Origin: Clytia hemisphaerica
Lineage: Eukaryota; Cnidaria; Hydrozoa; Leptothecata; Clytiidae
Length of the DNA: 64,000 nucleotides
Assembly (NCBI GenBank): GCA_902728285.1
Contig: CACVBU010000807.1
Location: forward strand, 1 to 64,000
Direction of reading: 5' to 3'
Position 1 is the stretch's first letter. Each line of letters begins with the position of its first letter. Under the pieces are notes generated by a model that did not search any database, was not told where the DNA came from, and saw only the letters and a list, made by a program, of their open reading frames with translations. Shown piece by piece: positions 8,967 through 22,900 of the stretch. The translations under genes and the position numbers were made by a program.

Positions 8967-11762
8967 TGGGAAAACAGTTGCCAAGACATCCAATAAGAAA
9001 TCAGTAGTCTCGTGTCGATGGCGTTGTTGGTAAAACGAGGCTACGATTAATCGAGACATTGGATAATTAATCGGATCGATAAGGAATCGAAGTAATTCAG
9101 CATCTGTTTCGAATTCTTTACGATACATTTCGATAATATTATCAGCAGTTTTTCCGTATTGATTTTTCATCAACGACGCGATATCGAGTAGAACCAATTT
9201 CCGTAAAGTTGATAATTCAGAATACAAGTCAACGAATGCCAGACAATCGTAAATAACGCGTATAACTTTCTCATCTAATGGCAAACTACATTTCGATTCG
9301 ATTAAACTTGCCAATTTTCCAAAGATGACCAACTCGTCAAACACATGGTTATATAAGACATTAGCCTGTTCTTTGGTGATTTCATTACCAGTTGAACGAT
9401 AGGCTGAAGTCACTCCACTTAAAGTTGTATAGTGATGACGGACACCGGCTAGTTCCATCTTGAAATCTTGTAACTTGGCACGTTCGATAGCTGCCGACAC
9501 GACTCTGGAAGGATAAAGTTTTATTGATTATAAAATTGACTCTCCTACCTATAATATTTTTGAAGCAAATATGCAAAATCCCTTTTGATCCAATGTTTGA
9601 GAAAAATTCACTTAACCCCAGAAGCATTTATCATTTACAAACTTTCAAAACACGATAAAAAGGACTTTTAAGTGGATATGGTTAGCTTCTAAACTAACTC
9701 GAAGTTCATAAGTTCATTTTCGTTTCGTTTTTATTTTTCAGATTCCACGTTGAAAATATATTCAAAAGTTCAATTGGTTTTATTTTCGTTTCATTTTCAT
9801 TTCGATTCCTTGTTGGAAAGATATTTAAAAGTACTATTGGGTTTATTTTCATTTATTTCATATTGCACGTTGGAAAGATATTCAAAAGCTTTAAAGATTT
9901 ACCTGTCGATGATTTCCTCCTCACTTTCTTCCGTCTTTGGAACAGTTTGATCGGTTAGTTTGAAAATAACATCCAACAATGGTAGAAGAGCTGTTGCAAC
10001 GGTTCCCCAAGGTCCAGTGAAATATAAAAACGACGCAGCGATACCCAAAGAACCTTTAAAAAATTGAAAAGTGATATAAGAAATAAATTCCAAAACGTTT
10101 TTTCAACATCCCACTAACCTGTACTAACCAATGATATCTTATATAAAACACTAGATAGAGCTAATCTGTTTCTCAAGCGACGGCAGGTGAAGTAAAATAA
10201 TCCGCCATTTTTCCTGAAAGTAGGTCACATTAGAAACTCTGGTTTTCTCTGTTGAAACTTGTTTGACACTGCAATAACTTTAAAATTTTGAGGATCTCGC
10301 AAGCTAAACTGTGATGCCTCCTTATCCAAGATAGTGAATTATTTTGAGCTAGACATGCTGTAGTATCCTTTTTGGTTCAAATTCTCATACTATTAGTTTT
10401 TCTTGAATTCGACTTTTGAAACTCGTCCACTTTTTACGCAAAAAGATTTTTTTGCTTGCCTTAATTCGTATACTGGAGATTGTTGTTACAAGTCCAAGAG
10501 GACCGCTACACCAATACTAATCCCCTAATAACTATCAAGAATATTTGATCAAAAGAAATACCTTTAAGTATCAGTTTCCAATCATTCATTTGAACGCCAT
10601 CAATCAATTGAGGAATACTGGAAAGCACTAACGTGACAGCAAACTTGGAATTGGCTGCACTGAAATCTAGTCCTGCAACTCCTTCGTTTTTCTTCAGCTC
10701 TACTGGTTTTGTGTCCAAATCCTTTAAAAGAAATGGGTTTGATGGAGAAAAGCAAGCTAGACGACTAATTCAGACATAGTAGAAATAAAGCGAAAAGTAA
10801 TGGAGGGATAATTTTATACAAACTAAATACCGTAACAATAATCGTATTATCATGTAACGCCTATACTAATATATTACATGCATTATAAACGACTTCAGCC
10901 TAGGTTTGATGGAGAATAGAAATCAAAACTTCAAGCTATATTTTGATAGAGAGATAGAGTTGATGTTTTATGTGGATATGATAGAAATCTAGGACTTTTA
11001 AACACTTTTCTAACAAAACAATTCTATAAGAGCATCAAATTGAGAACAAACTAAGTTTATTTAATTGGCTAATAAAACACATATTTAAAAGTCAGCTTTG
11101 GACCTCACATACAAAGGAGGTAAAATTTTGGCACATAGAGAATTTTTCAGAACTGAAAATGGCCAAAAATTTGTTGATGTGAAGATCTGATTATTTTCAG
11201 TAAAAACAAACAAAGCTCTTTGACATACTTGTAGTGCTGTTGTCACTTCACCCGATTTCTCAGTGATCTCTTTCGTAATATTCTGAGCTTTTGATGGTTC
11301 ATTACTTGTGGCGATAATTTCCTTGAAAGCCTTGGCTAATGCTGTATCTCTTCGGCTGTCTTTGTGTTGCCTTGGGAATAATACAGAAATAGAATGGGAA
11401 AAAATAGGAAAAAGATCTCCGTAAATCCCCATAAATTGTAAAATGTTAAACATGATTATTTCATACAGGTCGATAGACCTGGGAAATATATTACTGTAAA
11501 TAAAAATAAAACGATTAAAGTTTATTTGTTTTTATCTGTACACTCTGGTACACTCATAATTGAGTTTGCCGACCGCTGCCGAGGACTCCCTTTTTTCAAG
11601 CTGTCTACCCGAGGGTACGACGAAAATAGGTATAAGGTAAAATAGAAGAATATATAAAAATGGATCGAGGCAAAAATCAAATCCATAAGTACCTGTACTG
11701 GATGTTGAAGTTGGCAACTGGATAAAAGCCATCAATCCAAAAAGAAATTGTAACAAATACAT
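8901..11762 (-). CDS. Secreted pore-former-like protein (jellyfish-toxin family resemblance), 5 exons
   Basis: Exons on the minus strand are 11,693-11,762, 11,229-11,359, 10,562-10,721, 9,903-10,053 and 8,901-9,504. The junction phases are mutually compatible and the ORF has 371 codons plus a stop. The start is ATG at 11,762, giving a hydrophobic leader (MYLLQFLFGLMAFI) ending in a Thr/Ser-rich stretch, so the protein is probably secreted. Next come a helical Lys/Glu-rich segment, a hydrophobic hairpin-like segment (around residues 120-150, containing FTGPWGT) preceding a VIFKL block, and a long helical C-terminal domain rich in Leu/Tyr. This architecture resembles the cnidarian jellyfish-toxin family and the N-terminal helical bundle of delta-endotoxin-like pore formers. 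The resemblance is inferred from pattern only. No break is visible. The last 21 residues come from a MITE, so the ancestral end has probably been replaced. It lies tail-to-head with POLA1 on the same strand, about 2.1 kb from the POLA1 stop. Confidence 0.6.
10745..10905 (-). repeat. Inverted copy of dispersed repeat family A
   Basis: Read on the minus strand it matches 18,600-18,735: gctagacgactaattcagac, aaagtaatggaggga and gtaacaataatcgtattat are its inverse-complement words. It lies in intron 2 of the secreted-protein gene. Confidence 0.75.
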
Positions 11763-11769
11763 TTTAGTT

Positions 11770-12460
11770 GACTTTTTCTAAGAGAAAAAAACATACAAAA
11801 AAATTTGTAGCCGAAAATTTCGTACATAGAAAAATACGCAAAAGAGGAACAAGTCAAGAAAACTAAACAATCTCTATACAGTGTAAGGCGAGGCCAATTT
11901 AATTTGTTGCTTTACGGGCCAAGCTACCAAAAAAAGAGGGTCGGTCGGTCGGCTAAAAAATAAAAGTAAATGTAGAATTTCACCAATAAAATCACCTAAA
12001 AAGGCAGCAAAAACTACTACATCCTGACAAAAATGCGAAATAGAAATTTAAAGACACAGAAAGCTGGAATTCATGGATAAAGGTAAAATTAAACATGTAA
12101 TTTTCAAAACCTTGGAAAAACTACCAAAATTTTGAAAATTAGGCAGTCTGTAAAGCAACGGAAGTAAAAATGTACTACCAAAATCAATTTTGTTTCGATT
12201 TCAATTTTTTTAATTTCAGGGTTGGTCGGACCCGTAAAACAACTAATCAAATTGATTTCGCCTAATCACAATGTTACGAATCAGAAAAAGTCAATCAAAT
12301 TAAGTTTCCAGTCATATTCAAAATTCATCTCAAAGTGCGCTTAAATGACAAATAAACGCGTTTAAGACCACTGAAGTGCGCTTTGTAAATGTTCTCACGA
12401 GTTAACAAAATGCTTGAAGCCAACTTAAACAGACTTAAACACAAAAAGAAATAAGTACCT
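11770..12460. other. Intergenic, AT-rich
   Basis: This is the upstream region of the secreted-protein gene. No promoter motif can be assigned with confidence, and no gene or repeat was recognised. Confidence 0.4.
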
Positions 12461-12463
12461 TTT

Positions 12464-12672
12464 ACCATAGTCATTATGAAAAACCCCGGTCTACAAATGT
12501 ATTGTTTTAACTTTTTGTTCAATTTTCTTTTGTTAGAAACAAAAGTCAAGTTGCAATTTGCATAATTCTTTATCACGTTACCATTTTTGACTCTTGGGAT
12601 TGGTTAATTTTATAATCACATGATCAAAAAGTTAGCAAATCCCAGACCAGTGTTTTTATAATGACTATGGTT
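12464..12672. mobile_element. MITE with ~28-bp inverted ends
   Basis: The left end accatagtcattatgaaaaa and the right end tttttataatgactatggt are inverse complements, with ccccggtct against agaccagtg just inside. The interior of about 150 bp is non-coding. Confidence 0.8.
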
Positions 12673-12975
12673 TTACTTAATGGTTAATTCAATATGTACA
12701 ATGATAAGGGGAACAAACAAATTTCACAGAAGAAAAGTATTTTTACTCACTTTCTGTATTCATTTCTTTTTGTTTGTAATGTTTCATTTTTAATGTTTAT
12801 TTAATTGCTGTAAAAAATATAAAACGAAATATGTACGAACAGAACGAAGAAATTTGTTTTTCGAAGTGTTTGTTTTATGCACAAAATGAGCTTTCACATT
12901 CGTTTTCAAAGTACCCAGAAAAAACAGAACAGACAACTTCTATTCACCATCAGGGATTGTGAAGCTGTCACTTAC

Positions 12976-13215
12976 ACATTTTTTATAAGAACATCCAAAA
13001 TTTTTGAAGCCTTCGTATGTTCTAAATTTTTTGAGTTTTAACCCTAAAGTGTTTTTAACTTGTTCTTATTTTGACCATTTTATGAATATTTTGACCATTT
13101 TCCTAAAAAATCGGGTGTTTTAGAGTCCGCGAAGCCTTAATATGTTCTTAACTTGTTCTTAGTATTTTGAACATCGAAGCCTTATGTTCTTATAATTTGT
13201 TCTTATAAAAAAACG
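12976..13215. mobile_element. MITE, ATAAGAACA family (fullest copy)
   Basis: The left end cacattttttataagaacat and the right end gttcttataaaaaaacgtgt are inverted. The interior repeats ttgaagcctt and tgttctta words. Partial or diverged relatives lie at 8,604-8,735, 22,040-22,270, 27,957-28,102, and as a scrap near 41,620. Confidence 0.75.
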
Positions 13216-13860
13216 TGTATTTTGGCAAATTGATAATATTTGGGCCATCCTACATACAAACTGGGGCAAATATTTGACTATAACAGCGTGAAATCAAATT
13301 AAAATGAAGAATTTAAAACTTTTTAATGTTTATTTCAAACCAACTCAATAATGAAACAAAAATATTTTTAACAACAGTAACAATTATTATATAAGTAAAA
13401 GAAGTATGGTAAAGATTTTTAAAAGATTTTCTAATTATGTAATAATAAAATTTTAAATAAACTAATAAAAGAAAATTAAAATAAACAAAAATAACAATAA
13501 AATCGCACCTACGTTGAATTGTGGGTATTTTTAGGAACGAAACTGTTTTAGATCAACATTCATTAAAGGTAACATCGGATGAACGTTGAAACATCGTCCT
13601 GTTCTAGTTACGATTGTCACAAACAGTAATCTTTTAAAGGAATCCAAGATTAATGGCAACACCCAATTTGTTTAAAACTTCCGCCAAAGTTAACCGGTAT
13701 TAGCCCAAGGTTAAAATGATATATTACAAAAATCAAAAAAAAAGTTTAAAATACTGCTAAATTACATACACAGATGTTAAAAGAAATTATATTTTTAGAG
13801 TAAAATTTGTATATAAAGTTTAAAAGGAATTTAAAAAAAAAAATGCATGCTTGGTCAGCA
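13216..13860. other. Very AT-rich POLA1 3' flank
   Basis: No gene is seen. The stretch just below 13,865 would be the POLA1 3' UTR. Several aataaa-like words occur on the minus strand, but none can be singled out as the polyadenylation signal. Confidence 0.35.
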
Positions 13861-13864
13861 TTTT

Positions 13865-13953
13865 TTAGAACAGATTAGACATATTTACATTACGGTAAGC
13901 ATTGTTATGGAGAACTTTTTCAACCTCTTTGTGTAAAGTGATCCATTCTTCAC
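13865..13953 (-). CDS. POLA1: POLA1 last exon with stop
   Basis: The frame [20 protein letters not shown] then NVNMSNLF and TAA. The ending YxxVNxSxLF is the conserved C-terminus of POLA1 that contacts the B subunit. Confidence 0.9.
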
Positions 13954-16900
13954 CTAGGAGAATGAAATAAAAACAGATTTTGACTACCAACTTAAGAGTG
14001 TGATTTATTTCGTGCCTTGCGTGCCTTCGTGCCCTTCGTGCCTTTCGAAAAAAAGTTCGTGCCTTTCGAAAAAAAGTTCGTGCCTTTCGAAAAAAAGTTC
14101 GTGCCTTTCGAAAAAAAGTTCGTGCCTTTGAAAAAAAAGTTCGTGCCTTTCGAAAAAAATTCGTGCCTTTCGGAAAAAAGTTCGTGCCTTTCGAAAAAAA
14201 GTTCGTGCCTTTGAAAAAAAGTTCGTGCCTTTGAAAAAAAAGTTCGTGGAACCTTGGAACAATTCTTTTATTAATACCTTAAAAGTGAGGGTTGACGAAC
14301 TAAAATCGTCCACCCCCTGTATGGATATAAAATGGAAAGGCCCAATAAGGACTTCAATTAGATCAGAAGAAAAAAATTAGTATTAGACCTCACCTTTACC
14401 AGAAGCTCTCGATTGTCGATGATCGTTTGACTTGCTGATGTCGAAAATAATCGACAAGTATAAGAACTGATTGTACAATGCACTGTCAGTATACTGAAAA
14501 GGAAATGCATTTAAAAAGGTTAAGTCATTACAAGAATACAGGCCCGGCAGAGGCGGGGAGACTGGGGAGACTACAGCCTCTTAGTTTTGAGCAAATGAGA
14601 TTTTCCTAGCAAATTTTATCCAATTTTGAGCCTTCAGCCTCCTACTTTAACGGTCGTTCCACCGGGCCTGGAGAGATAACCCGGTGGTTATACGTCTTTC
14701 CTGGTTTGAATCCCGGTCCTCCTGCTTTCTTTTCAGTTCATATATAGCCAAGTAGGCTGACCATGAACCATCTACTATAAGATTCGAATAACTCGAAAGT
14801 CTAAAATTAATGGAGAATCCATGGAAAATGAGCACAGAAAAATAAAGAAAAAAAAATCATTTCCTTTGAATCCTATTATGTGTCTTTTTCGAAATAAAAA
14901 TGCCCTAAAGATGACATTGCATACATTTCCTGACAATGTACACCTAACAAAAACACAAAGTGGTCAGTTGTCAGTTGAGAAAGCTAAGGGGGTAGCAAAG
15001 AGTCAAGTTCTTGAACACCTGGTGCAAGAACTTGATTCTTATAGTCTACACAGTAGACAGCTCCAGGCTTTTAGGCCTTACTGTTGTTTGAAGAGTAGGA
15101 GTTTTACACTCAAAACGAAGGAAGATACGACGTAGCCTATACTCTTAGAACAGTGTTATTGTATAAAGAAAACAACTTACTTCGATTCTCAAGTTGCCAC
15201 GATGACATTGTTGACATACGTGCGCGTTCTTGAAGTTTTTAGCCAACACTAAGAAGAATAGAAAATAAGTAAGAGCTTGTCGAGATTTCCATTAAATAAA
15301 AAGTTGGTTAATAGTGGTCAAAGCAAGGTTTTTCGTCCAAAAATGAAGATAAATTTCATTATATTATGAAATTCTAGAAATTTTGGTGTATTATGCAGAA
15401 TTTTGAGACGGGTAAGCCTTTTTATACATTTCAACGAGACGGAAATCCGTCTGAAACGGAAGAACTTTTAACACTGGGTTAAAAAGAAATTCATCTATTA
15501 GTAAAATAGTTTGTACAGCTTAGAAAAAACATTTGCGAATTTTTCCGGAATAAGATGAGAAAAGAAAACCTTGCTAACGCCAGCTCTGTATCGATCAAAC
15601 AGGAAGCAGAGTATGTTCAATTATCACAAATGTCTGTATTTATCACACTGATATACTCGTAAAAACAGACATTTTCAACGTCATCCAACCCAAGCAATCT
15701 CGAACCAAATCTTTGGATGAGTCAGGCACGACGCACCGGGTGCGGCAGATTTACACAAAAAATCCCAAAATCTTCCTCGACGTCGGTGAAATCCCTTAAA
15801 TTTCCCCATTCACCGTACCAGATTTAAAAAGTTTCCGTCGTGCCTGTGAGTTGGGGCTGATACGAGCATTTAGGTATATTTATTAGTATCGACTTACGTT
15901 ATAATATTTATGTTGTTTTTCCCTGATGAACAATCGCAATGCATTTCGCACATGGTTCATTTTATAATCTTGTTTACATTGGCTACAATTCAATGGATCC
16001 TCCTATAATATAATAAGTAGAGTATTAGACCATATTCGCACGCGACGGTTCCGTTTCGCTCCGAAATAGAATGTAGCCATTCTATTGGTTAGATGTGACG
16101 TAACACTTGAATGTAACCAATAGAATGGTTTCATTTCACTATCTTACAAGTTGTACAGGGTGTCCCAAAAAAGGGTCCTATGTTAGAACACGACGAGAGC
16201 AGAAAATTTAAATGGTTACAATGAAGCAATAAACTTCTAAACATAATTAAAGCATCAATCAAACATGATTAAAGCATCAATCAAACATAATTAAAGCATC
16301 AATCGTGTAATAAAATATTTTCATGAACCTGTATGAACGTCTCTTTCAAACAAAGTAAAAACACATTAATGATCGATACTAATTTTTGACATGCATACAC
16401 AAAAACTTTTCTACTTGAAGTCGTGTTCTGAAACAGGACTTTTTTACGGGACACCCTGTATAAGGAAGGGATTGGCATCAAAATACAGCGTTCACAGATT
16501 TGTTTCAATTCGAAATTATGAAGAGAGATAGGTTTAAGAGACTTTTAACTGATAGGACCAACAAACTTGTTCGAATAAAGGAAAGATTCGAGGTAGGAAG
16601 CCTCTACCCTAAGGATTTTATCATCAAATGTTCACGTAAAACTGGGTCTTTGCAAAAATAGTCGAACGTGCGCAACGCACTTCAGTATTTTTACAACTAA
16701 CGCAAAGGCCCGATTGTAGATGCTCAAATTATAGGGTGGACGAACTTGCATGAAACCTTTAAAAATAACTGGCTAAACGGTGAAAGAAACACCCCAGATA
16801 TTCACCCAAGGAACAAGTGTGCAAAATTTCAGCAAAATCGTACAATTTTTCAAGTCTCCGAAGGCTGCCCCAAAGTTTTAGCCTCGCTTTGGCAAAAAAC

Positions 16901-19900
16901 TCGCCACCAGGCCCCAAAAATCAAAATTTTTGAAAAATGAAAAAAAAACGCCCCCAAATTTCAGCCAAATCGAACAATTTTTGTGATTCCTACCTTGGTA
17001 TCTTGAGATCCTTTGAATTCAGACAAAGGCTCAGTACATGAATTTTCAACTTTTCTCAAGCAAGAAAATTTTTCAAAATTTGGCGATGGACTTTTAATCC
17101 GGCGAAATGTTTCTAAACAAATCTCAAAAAATGTCAAATAAATACTTTTTGAATGTTTACTGGCATCAAAGAAGCGCTAATAATGCGTATTTCAACAAAC
17201 AACATGCATTATTTGACAGCAAGAGGAAAAAAATCGTGAAAATATTGTCACCCAATATGCCGTCCGCGAAATTAAGTCCCCGCAAAATCTTAAAGTTTCG
17301 CGGATAAGCTCAACCGCGAAATTTAATCTCCACGAAAGTTAACACCATTGAAATACCTTGAAGCGTTCTTCATCGGTCATCAAGACAGATACATTTGGAT
17401 CGTCACCACCATGATGATTGGTTGCTGATTTGTACTGTGTCGGGTCCAGGCCTAAAAATTATGAAAGAAGTAAAATACAAGAATAATGAGTTTTGAAGAA
17501 AATTTACACGATGTTAACGACGTGGTGTTTCATACGGAAGTACTCAAAATATTCCGGGCATATGCCACTACTTTATTGTTTGAATTCAAAATTATTGACA
17601 AAGACCCGGTCTTTTTTGGGTGCTTCCGTATAAAACATTATGTCATGAAAATCATGAATTCTTTGCTCAGCTCAGGTGTTCAATGGGGTAAACGGGGTAA
17701 AACTTGCCTAGGAAGGATTTCAGTTTAACCTTTAGGAAACCATCGATCCGTGACGACCAAAATTGTCAAATTGATTTCAAATGCTTGCAGGTTGTTTCTC
17801 AATGATTTTTGAGTACCCGTATAGGGATTTCTGTAGAAAGGTGCTTTTATATGCACTTGGTCCTCTACGGTAATGGATTTCTAACTTTCGGTAAATATAA
17901 CAGGTGTGCCAAAAAAGTACACAGTTTTGTGAAGAGTTTACGACTAAAGATTTTGTTGTTGATTAATAAATTTTGTCATTCTTAGGTAGGTCAAAAATTT
18001 CAGTTTTTTAATATAACATTTTGATTTTAAAGTTTTATATACCAAAATCTAAGTTAAGTTTTCCTCTAAAGAATAAAAAATGAACCAACGAAAAAATCGT
18101 CAACCATAAGCTCACAATACCTTGACAATCCTGTATACTTTCTTTGCCGCACCCGGTAGGAGGATCAAAAAAAATAAAAAAAAGCAGGCAAGCCTCATCT
18201 TACCAAGTGACTCAGCAATGAAAGTTGCATCAGTTCCCTCGATTGGATCGCATAATCGAGACACCAATGGATGAATTTGACTCGATAAGTAATATTGTTT
18301 GTCTTTGAATTGTAGGGGAGATCGAGTCAAGGATAAAATAAGTGATAAAGTATGTGTGTAATGATTCTAGATTTTGATTACAGCTCTTCGCAGGATACGG
18401 TGATGAAAATAACCTAAAAGTGGCTCCGCCACACATAATTACCAAAAAAACGTTTCAATTAAAGTGGATCCTTGGGTGGTCTAGGAAAATTCAATGTAAG
18501 ATTTACTTTAGCTTATTTAATAGTTCATTAAAAAGAATGGTCAAAGCAAAAAATAAGGAAAGATTCTTCAAATTTTAGACTGGAGTCGTTCATAATACGT
18601 GTAATACAGTATTATAGGCGTTATACGATAATACGATTATTGTTACAGGATTTAGTTTGTACTAAAATTTGTTCCCTCCATTACTTTTTGCTTTATTCTA
18701 CTATGTCTGAATTAGTCGTCTAGCTTGCTAGACTATCAAAACTTTGGAGAAGTTTTTGAATTTCGAGACGGAAAAGCCTGTACTTGTACCTCACTGAGCG
18801 GAGGACCTTTGTAGACTGTAAGCAGGACCCTTTCGCTTTTGACTGATAACTCAGTGAGATACAGTGAGAAGAAAACTAGGTTATACACATAAAAAGACAT
18901 CAAAACTATTTTACTAAGTTTACAAAGAAAGGAACAAGAGGCAAATCAATTGTAATCTTTTGAAAAGGATACCAATTTTCAAGCTTGTACTTTTTGTTAA
19001 TTCTTCAAGATGGTAGGCTCTCTGTGTGGCAGCAAGTTTTGAAGAATCCTTTGAAGATGAAGAAAAAAATATAAATTAATTTCATAAACCGGTGTTCGAC
19101 AGAAGTCTTCGCCTGTTTAAAAGACAAAGTACCTATATTTAACTGTAAAATAGCCTAGTTCTAGCAGTTTTGCTTAGGCAGAAAAATGTAGCCTGGTCCA
19201 AGAATTAGTCTCCCTGCTTTGTCTTCCCCTTTCATTGAACCTCGGGAATTATAATCCCAAGTCATCCCCCGACCATGTTATTTCTACAAAAAGTTGAAAA
19301 ATGGTTTTATTATCAAGAATGTTTCTAAACCTCCCAAATCAAAGGCTCGTAATTTTCAAAAATTTGAATCAAAATTGGGTGAAAATCGACAAAAACTTAA
19401 GGGAAAGCCCCTGTAAGGATCCCAAAAACGTTAATCCTTTCTCTCTCTAAGAGTAGATTTTGGATTTTTGGCCCATCATCACTTTGCAAACCTAGTATCC
19501 CATATCCCGGGGCTATTATAGACAAAGTACAATGATAATAACGTTCTCTATGCGTGTTCCCACTCGGAGCGCAAGATTATCGGAGTTATGAAAAGATCAA
19601 GTCATAGAAACTTGTTCATAAGGTTTTTTCCTTGAGGGGACCACAAATTGATCGAGTTATAGAGACATCCGAGTTGTAGAAGTTCGATTTGTCGATAATC
19701 TACTATAAAGTGTAGTATTTACGAAATGTACTTACATCGCAGATGACGTAACTGATCGTATCACCCACGGCAACTCGTCGACCCTGGGTTTTCAATCTCA
19801 AAGCAACAGTAACATGTGGAAGACTCTTTTTGTCTGGATACTCTTCTGGGTTCTTCGTCAGACTCTGTAAAAATAAACCATTAACTGATCATCTTTGTAA

Positions 19901-22900
19901 AACCAATTAGATCAGAATACCTAACGGCAGGGTGATTGAAGCAGTTTGGAATTAAAGAAGCAGTCAACGAGCTCACTTCTGCGAATTATCTGTTTCCCTT
20001 TTCCAGGAGAGAGCTTTTTTCGATACAAATGGGGAAACAAATCTGAATTTCTAGGAAAGACCTTTTCCCTAAAAAAAGCTGATGATGTCATATGACAGGG
20101 AAACAGTTCAATATTTCTTGGAGATGACATAATAAACGTAGGCTTCTTGAGGCCATTGAAATCTTCTATCCGGAATCAAAATGTATTAACATACATACGA
20201 GAAAAGGTTCCATGAATTAACGGAAAAGCAAGCTGTACAAATGTACTCATTTTACCTTGTGAATTTCATATTTTGATTGGTCAACTTGATCATTGTCAAT
20301 TTGGTCTTTTACTAAAGAAGAAAAATGACAAATTTATTTCAAACCTACTCTCAGGTGCCTAATAATCGATCAATTCCAACGGCTCGATAATTAGGTCCCG
20401 ACGTTTATCAAAATTTGAATATTTGAAACATTGAAGTATTGAAAGGAACCTCTTTCGCCCTCTTAAATAATCATTTAAGTTTTAATGGACTCAACCAGTA
20501 CGTCATTTCGTTAACGTGTAAAAGGCAAAATTTTTGGAAAAATGAACTGGGCTCAAAATTCCAAAGTGTGTCCAATCGTTAGCAATACCTAGCTCATTTT
20601 ACGTAAGTAATCCTGTTAGTGCGATAAGGTAGTTTAAAATTCATTGTAATCAGACCGTGGATTGAGCAGTAAAAAATTCTACAACAAGAGCTAAATCATC
20701 AACTTACGATTACGGAGATAATCGTGGATATTCTCCACAATAACATCACGTGACTTTGCTGACAAAATTTCACCAAGGACGTAACTGAAATATAACATTA
20801 AATAAGAAATTAGTTACTAAAGCTTTTAGGATTTGATCATTTTTTTGCTCGCCAAAGGCCAGAAAAATCTATAAGCTCTAGTTTAGACGGCCTGTTTTTC
20901 GCACTGCCTATTCCATTCTATTCTAATCTGCCTTTTCTATTTGTAAATTAAAGTAGGAAGAAAGTTATCTGTGTAAACAATAAATTGACATACTTAACAT
21001 CAATGTAATGATAACTGTCAGTCTTTTCCAAGCTAAGGTTTTAACTATCAACTTTCTGCCCACAATAGACAGGGCAGAATGCCGGCCGTCTAGACTAGAG
21101 CTGGAGTACAACAACTTACTTTCCGGCATCTTTGGCAAGATCTGACCAATCACGTCGCACAATATCCAACCCTTTCATTTCTCTTTTCTCCACAAAAGTA
21201 CCTTTTAAAGAAACAGATATGAAAAAAAGGCATAAATAAATATTCGTGGTGATGAAATGAAGTCTCCATAACTCGAACAACGCACGGAAAATCGAAATTT
21301 GTTCGAGTTTTGGAAATTTCGAGTTATGGAGTAAGGTTTATAAGACAATGTTAGCTGAAAGGGCAAGAAAAGTTGTTCGAGTTAAGGATACATTCGAGTC
21401 TTAGAGGTTCGAGATATTTGATCGATTGCAAAAATAGCACCGCACTTGAATTATCTTTTTCTAACAAAAAATGAACCTTTAAAATTTGTATAATTACCGT
21501 CAGGTTTTCGATCAAGGATCATCCCAGCTGCGTATCTAAAGAGAGAAAATTTAAATATTAAACTACAAAGTGACTATCTGGACCATTCTCCTTCTATTGG
21601 TCAAAACGAATAATAATATTAGGATAAAATATGTTGAAGAAATCTAATATAAAGTCTCGCGATAACACACGCAAATATCAAATTTCCCACTCAAGTCCAG
21701 TTGGGTAAAGATGTCTATTTGATGAAAACTCGATTATTGTTGTAGTATTGTTGGTGTTTAAAAAGTGCTCACTTCAGTATGTAATATTGTAGGTGTGATG
21801 TGATAAAAAATTTTTTTACAGGATACTATTGGCTTGTTTAAAATCTAGTTATGCCCTTCAATTTTCCTTGGCATATCCCACTTAAGGCTTGGGGACACGA
21901 GAAGTTTTTTTTTGCGTTGGTGCAATGCAACATGCTAAATCCCACCAACACAAGAAAAAAAAATGTGTCCCATGATTTCATTGTTTGTTTCATGGGACAA
22001 AAAGGGACTAAAATTTTCTCGTCTAGTAAGCTAGACTTATATACGTATTTTTATGTAAGAATATCGAGTGTAATATTGGCTGTTCTTAACTTTTTGAGCT
22101 TTAAGTCTAAAAATGCTCTTATAAAGATGTTCTAATTTTCGCCATTTTGTGAGTATTTTTATGCAATATCTAAGGAAATTGGTGTTGTAAGAGTTCGCAA
22201 AAATGTTCTCAACTTATTCTTACTATTTTGGCTATCGCAGTCTTATGTTCTTATAAAAAAAATTTTGTACTTACTTTTTCTTTTTCAACAAAAGCATGGA
22301 CTTGAAGATGCCATCAATGTCAATCTCAATCATTTTGTACAATTTGTTGACTTCTTGTTTAACCTATGGGAGTAATCACCATAATCTATATAAAGACTCT
22401 AATGTTCTAATGTTTCCAGCTCACCCAAATAGAAACTTACACGCATGCGTAATTTATGATTCTTTAAACCGCTAGTTGTTAAATAGCGGAAAGTACAAAA
22501 AGTAATGAATATGTAAGAGTGGTAGTCATTGGCCAAGGTCGTGGTTTGGGACGGCGAAATATGTCGTTCTTTGATAGTTAGGGTTAAGGTTTGTCGTTCT
22601 TTTTGTCGCTTTTTAAAAGTTCTTTGTCGTTCTTTTTAGATGATCTGGAAACGTTAGATGAAACAAGACTTTCGACCGCAAGAAACATGAAGCCGTGAGC
22701 GGCAGAAAGGCCAAGCAACAAAGCAATGGTCGAATGTTTTAAAGGCGCCGTTTCTTCCAAAATGAACTTGAATTGACGAAACGCTGCTTCTTCAAAAACA
22801 GACATACAGCACCACTGTCAGCGCAATGATGTGATATGCTAATAAAAGGCTCGACGCTGGGACAATAAGCTACCAATGAGTTTTAGCTATGTTTCTGCTT

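Noticed and set aside
14005..14313. Frames encoding VPFEKKF or FFERHEL repeats
   Set aside because: Translations of a 21-bp minisatellite on both strands, with no gene signals.
16440..16530. Possible missing POLA1 zinc exon (frame [10 protein letters not shown] on the minus strand)
   Set aside because: The CxxC spacing and surroundings do not match the POLA1 module, and the frame runs straight into a mariner-like MITE end without a donor.
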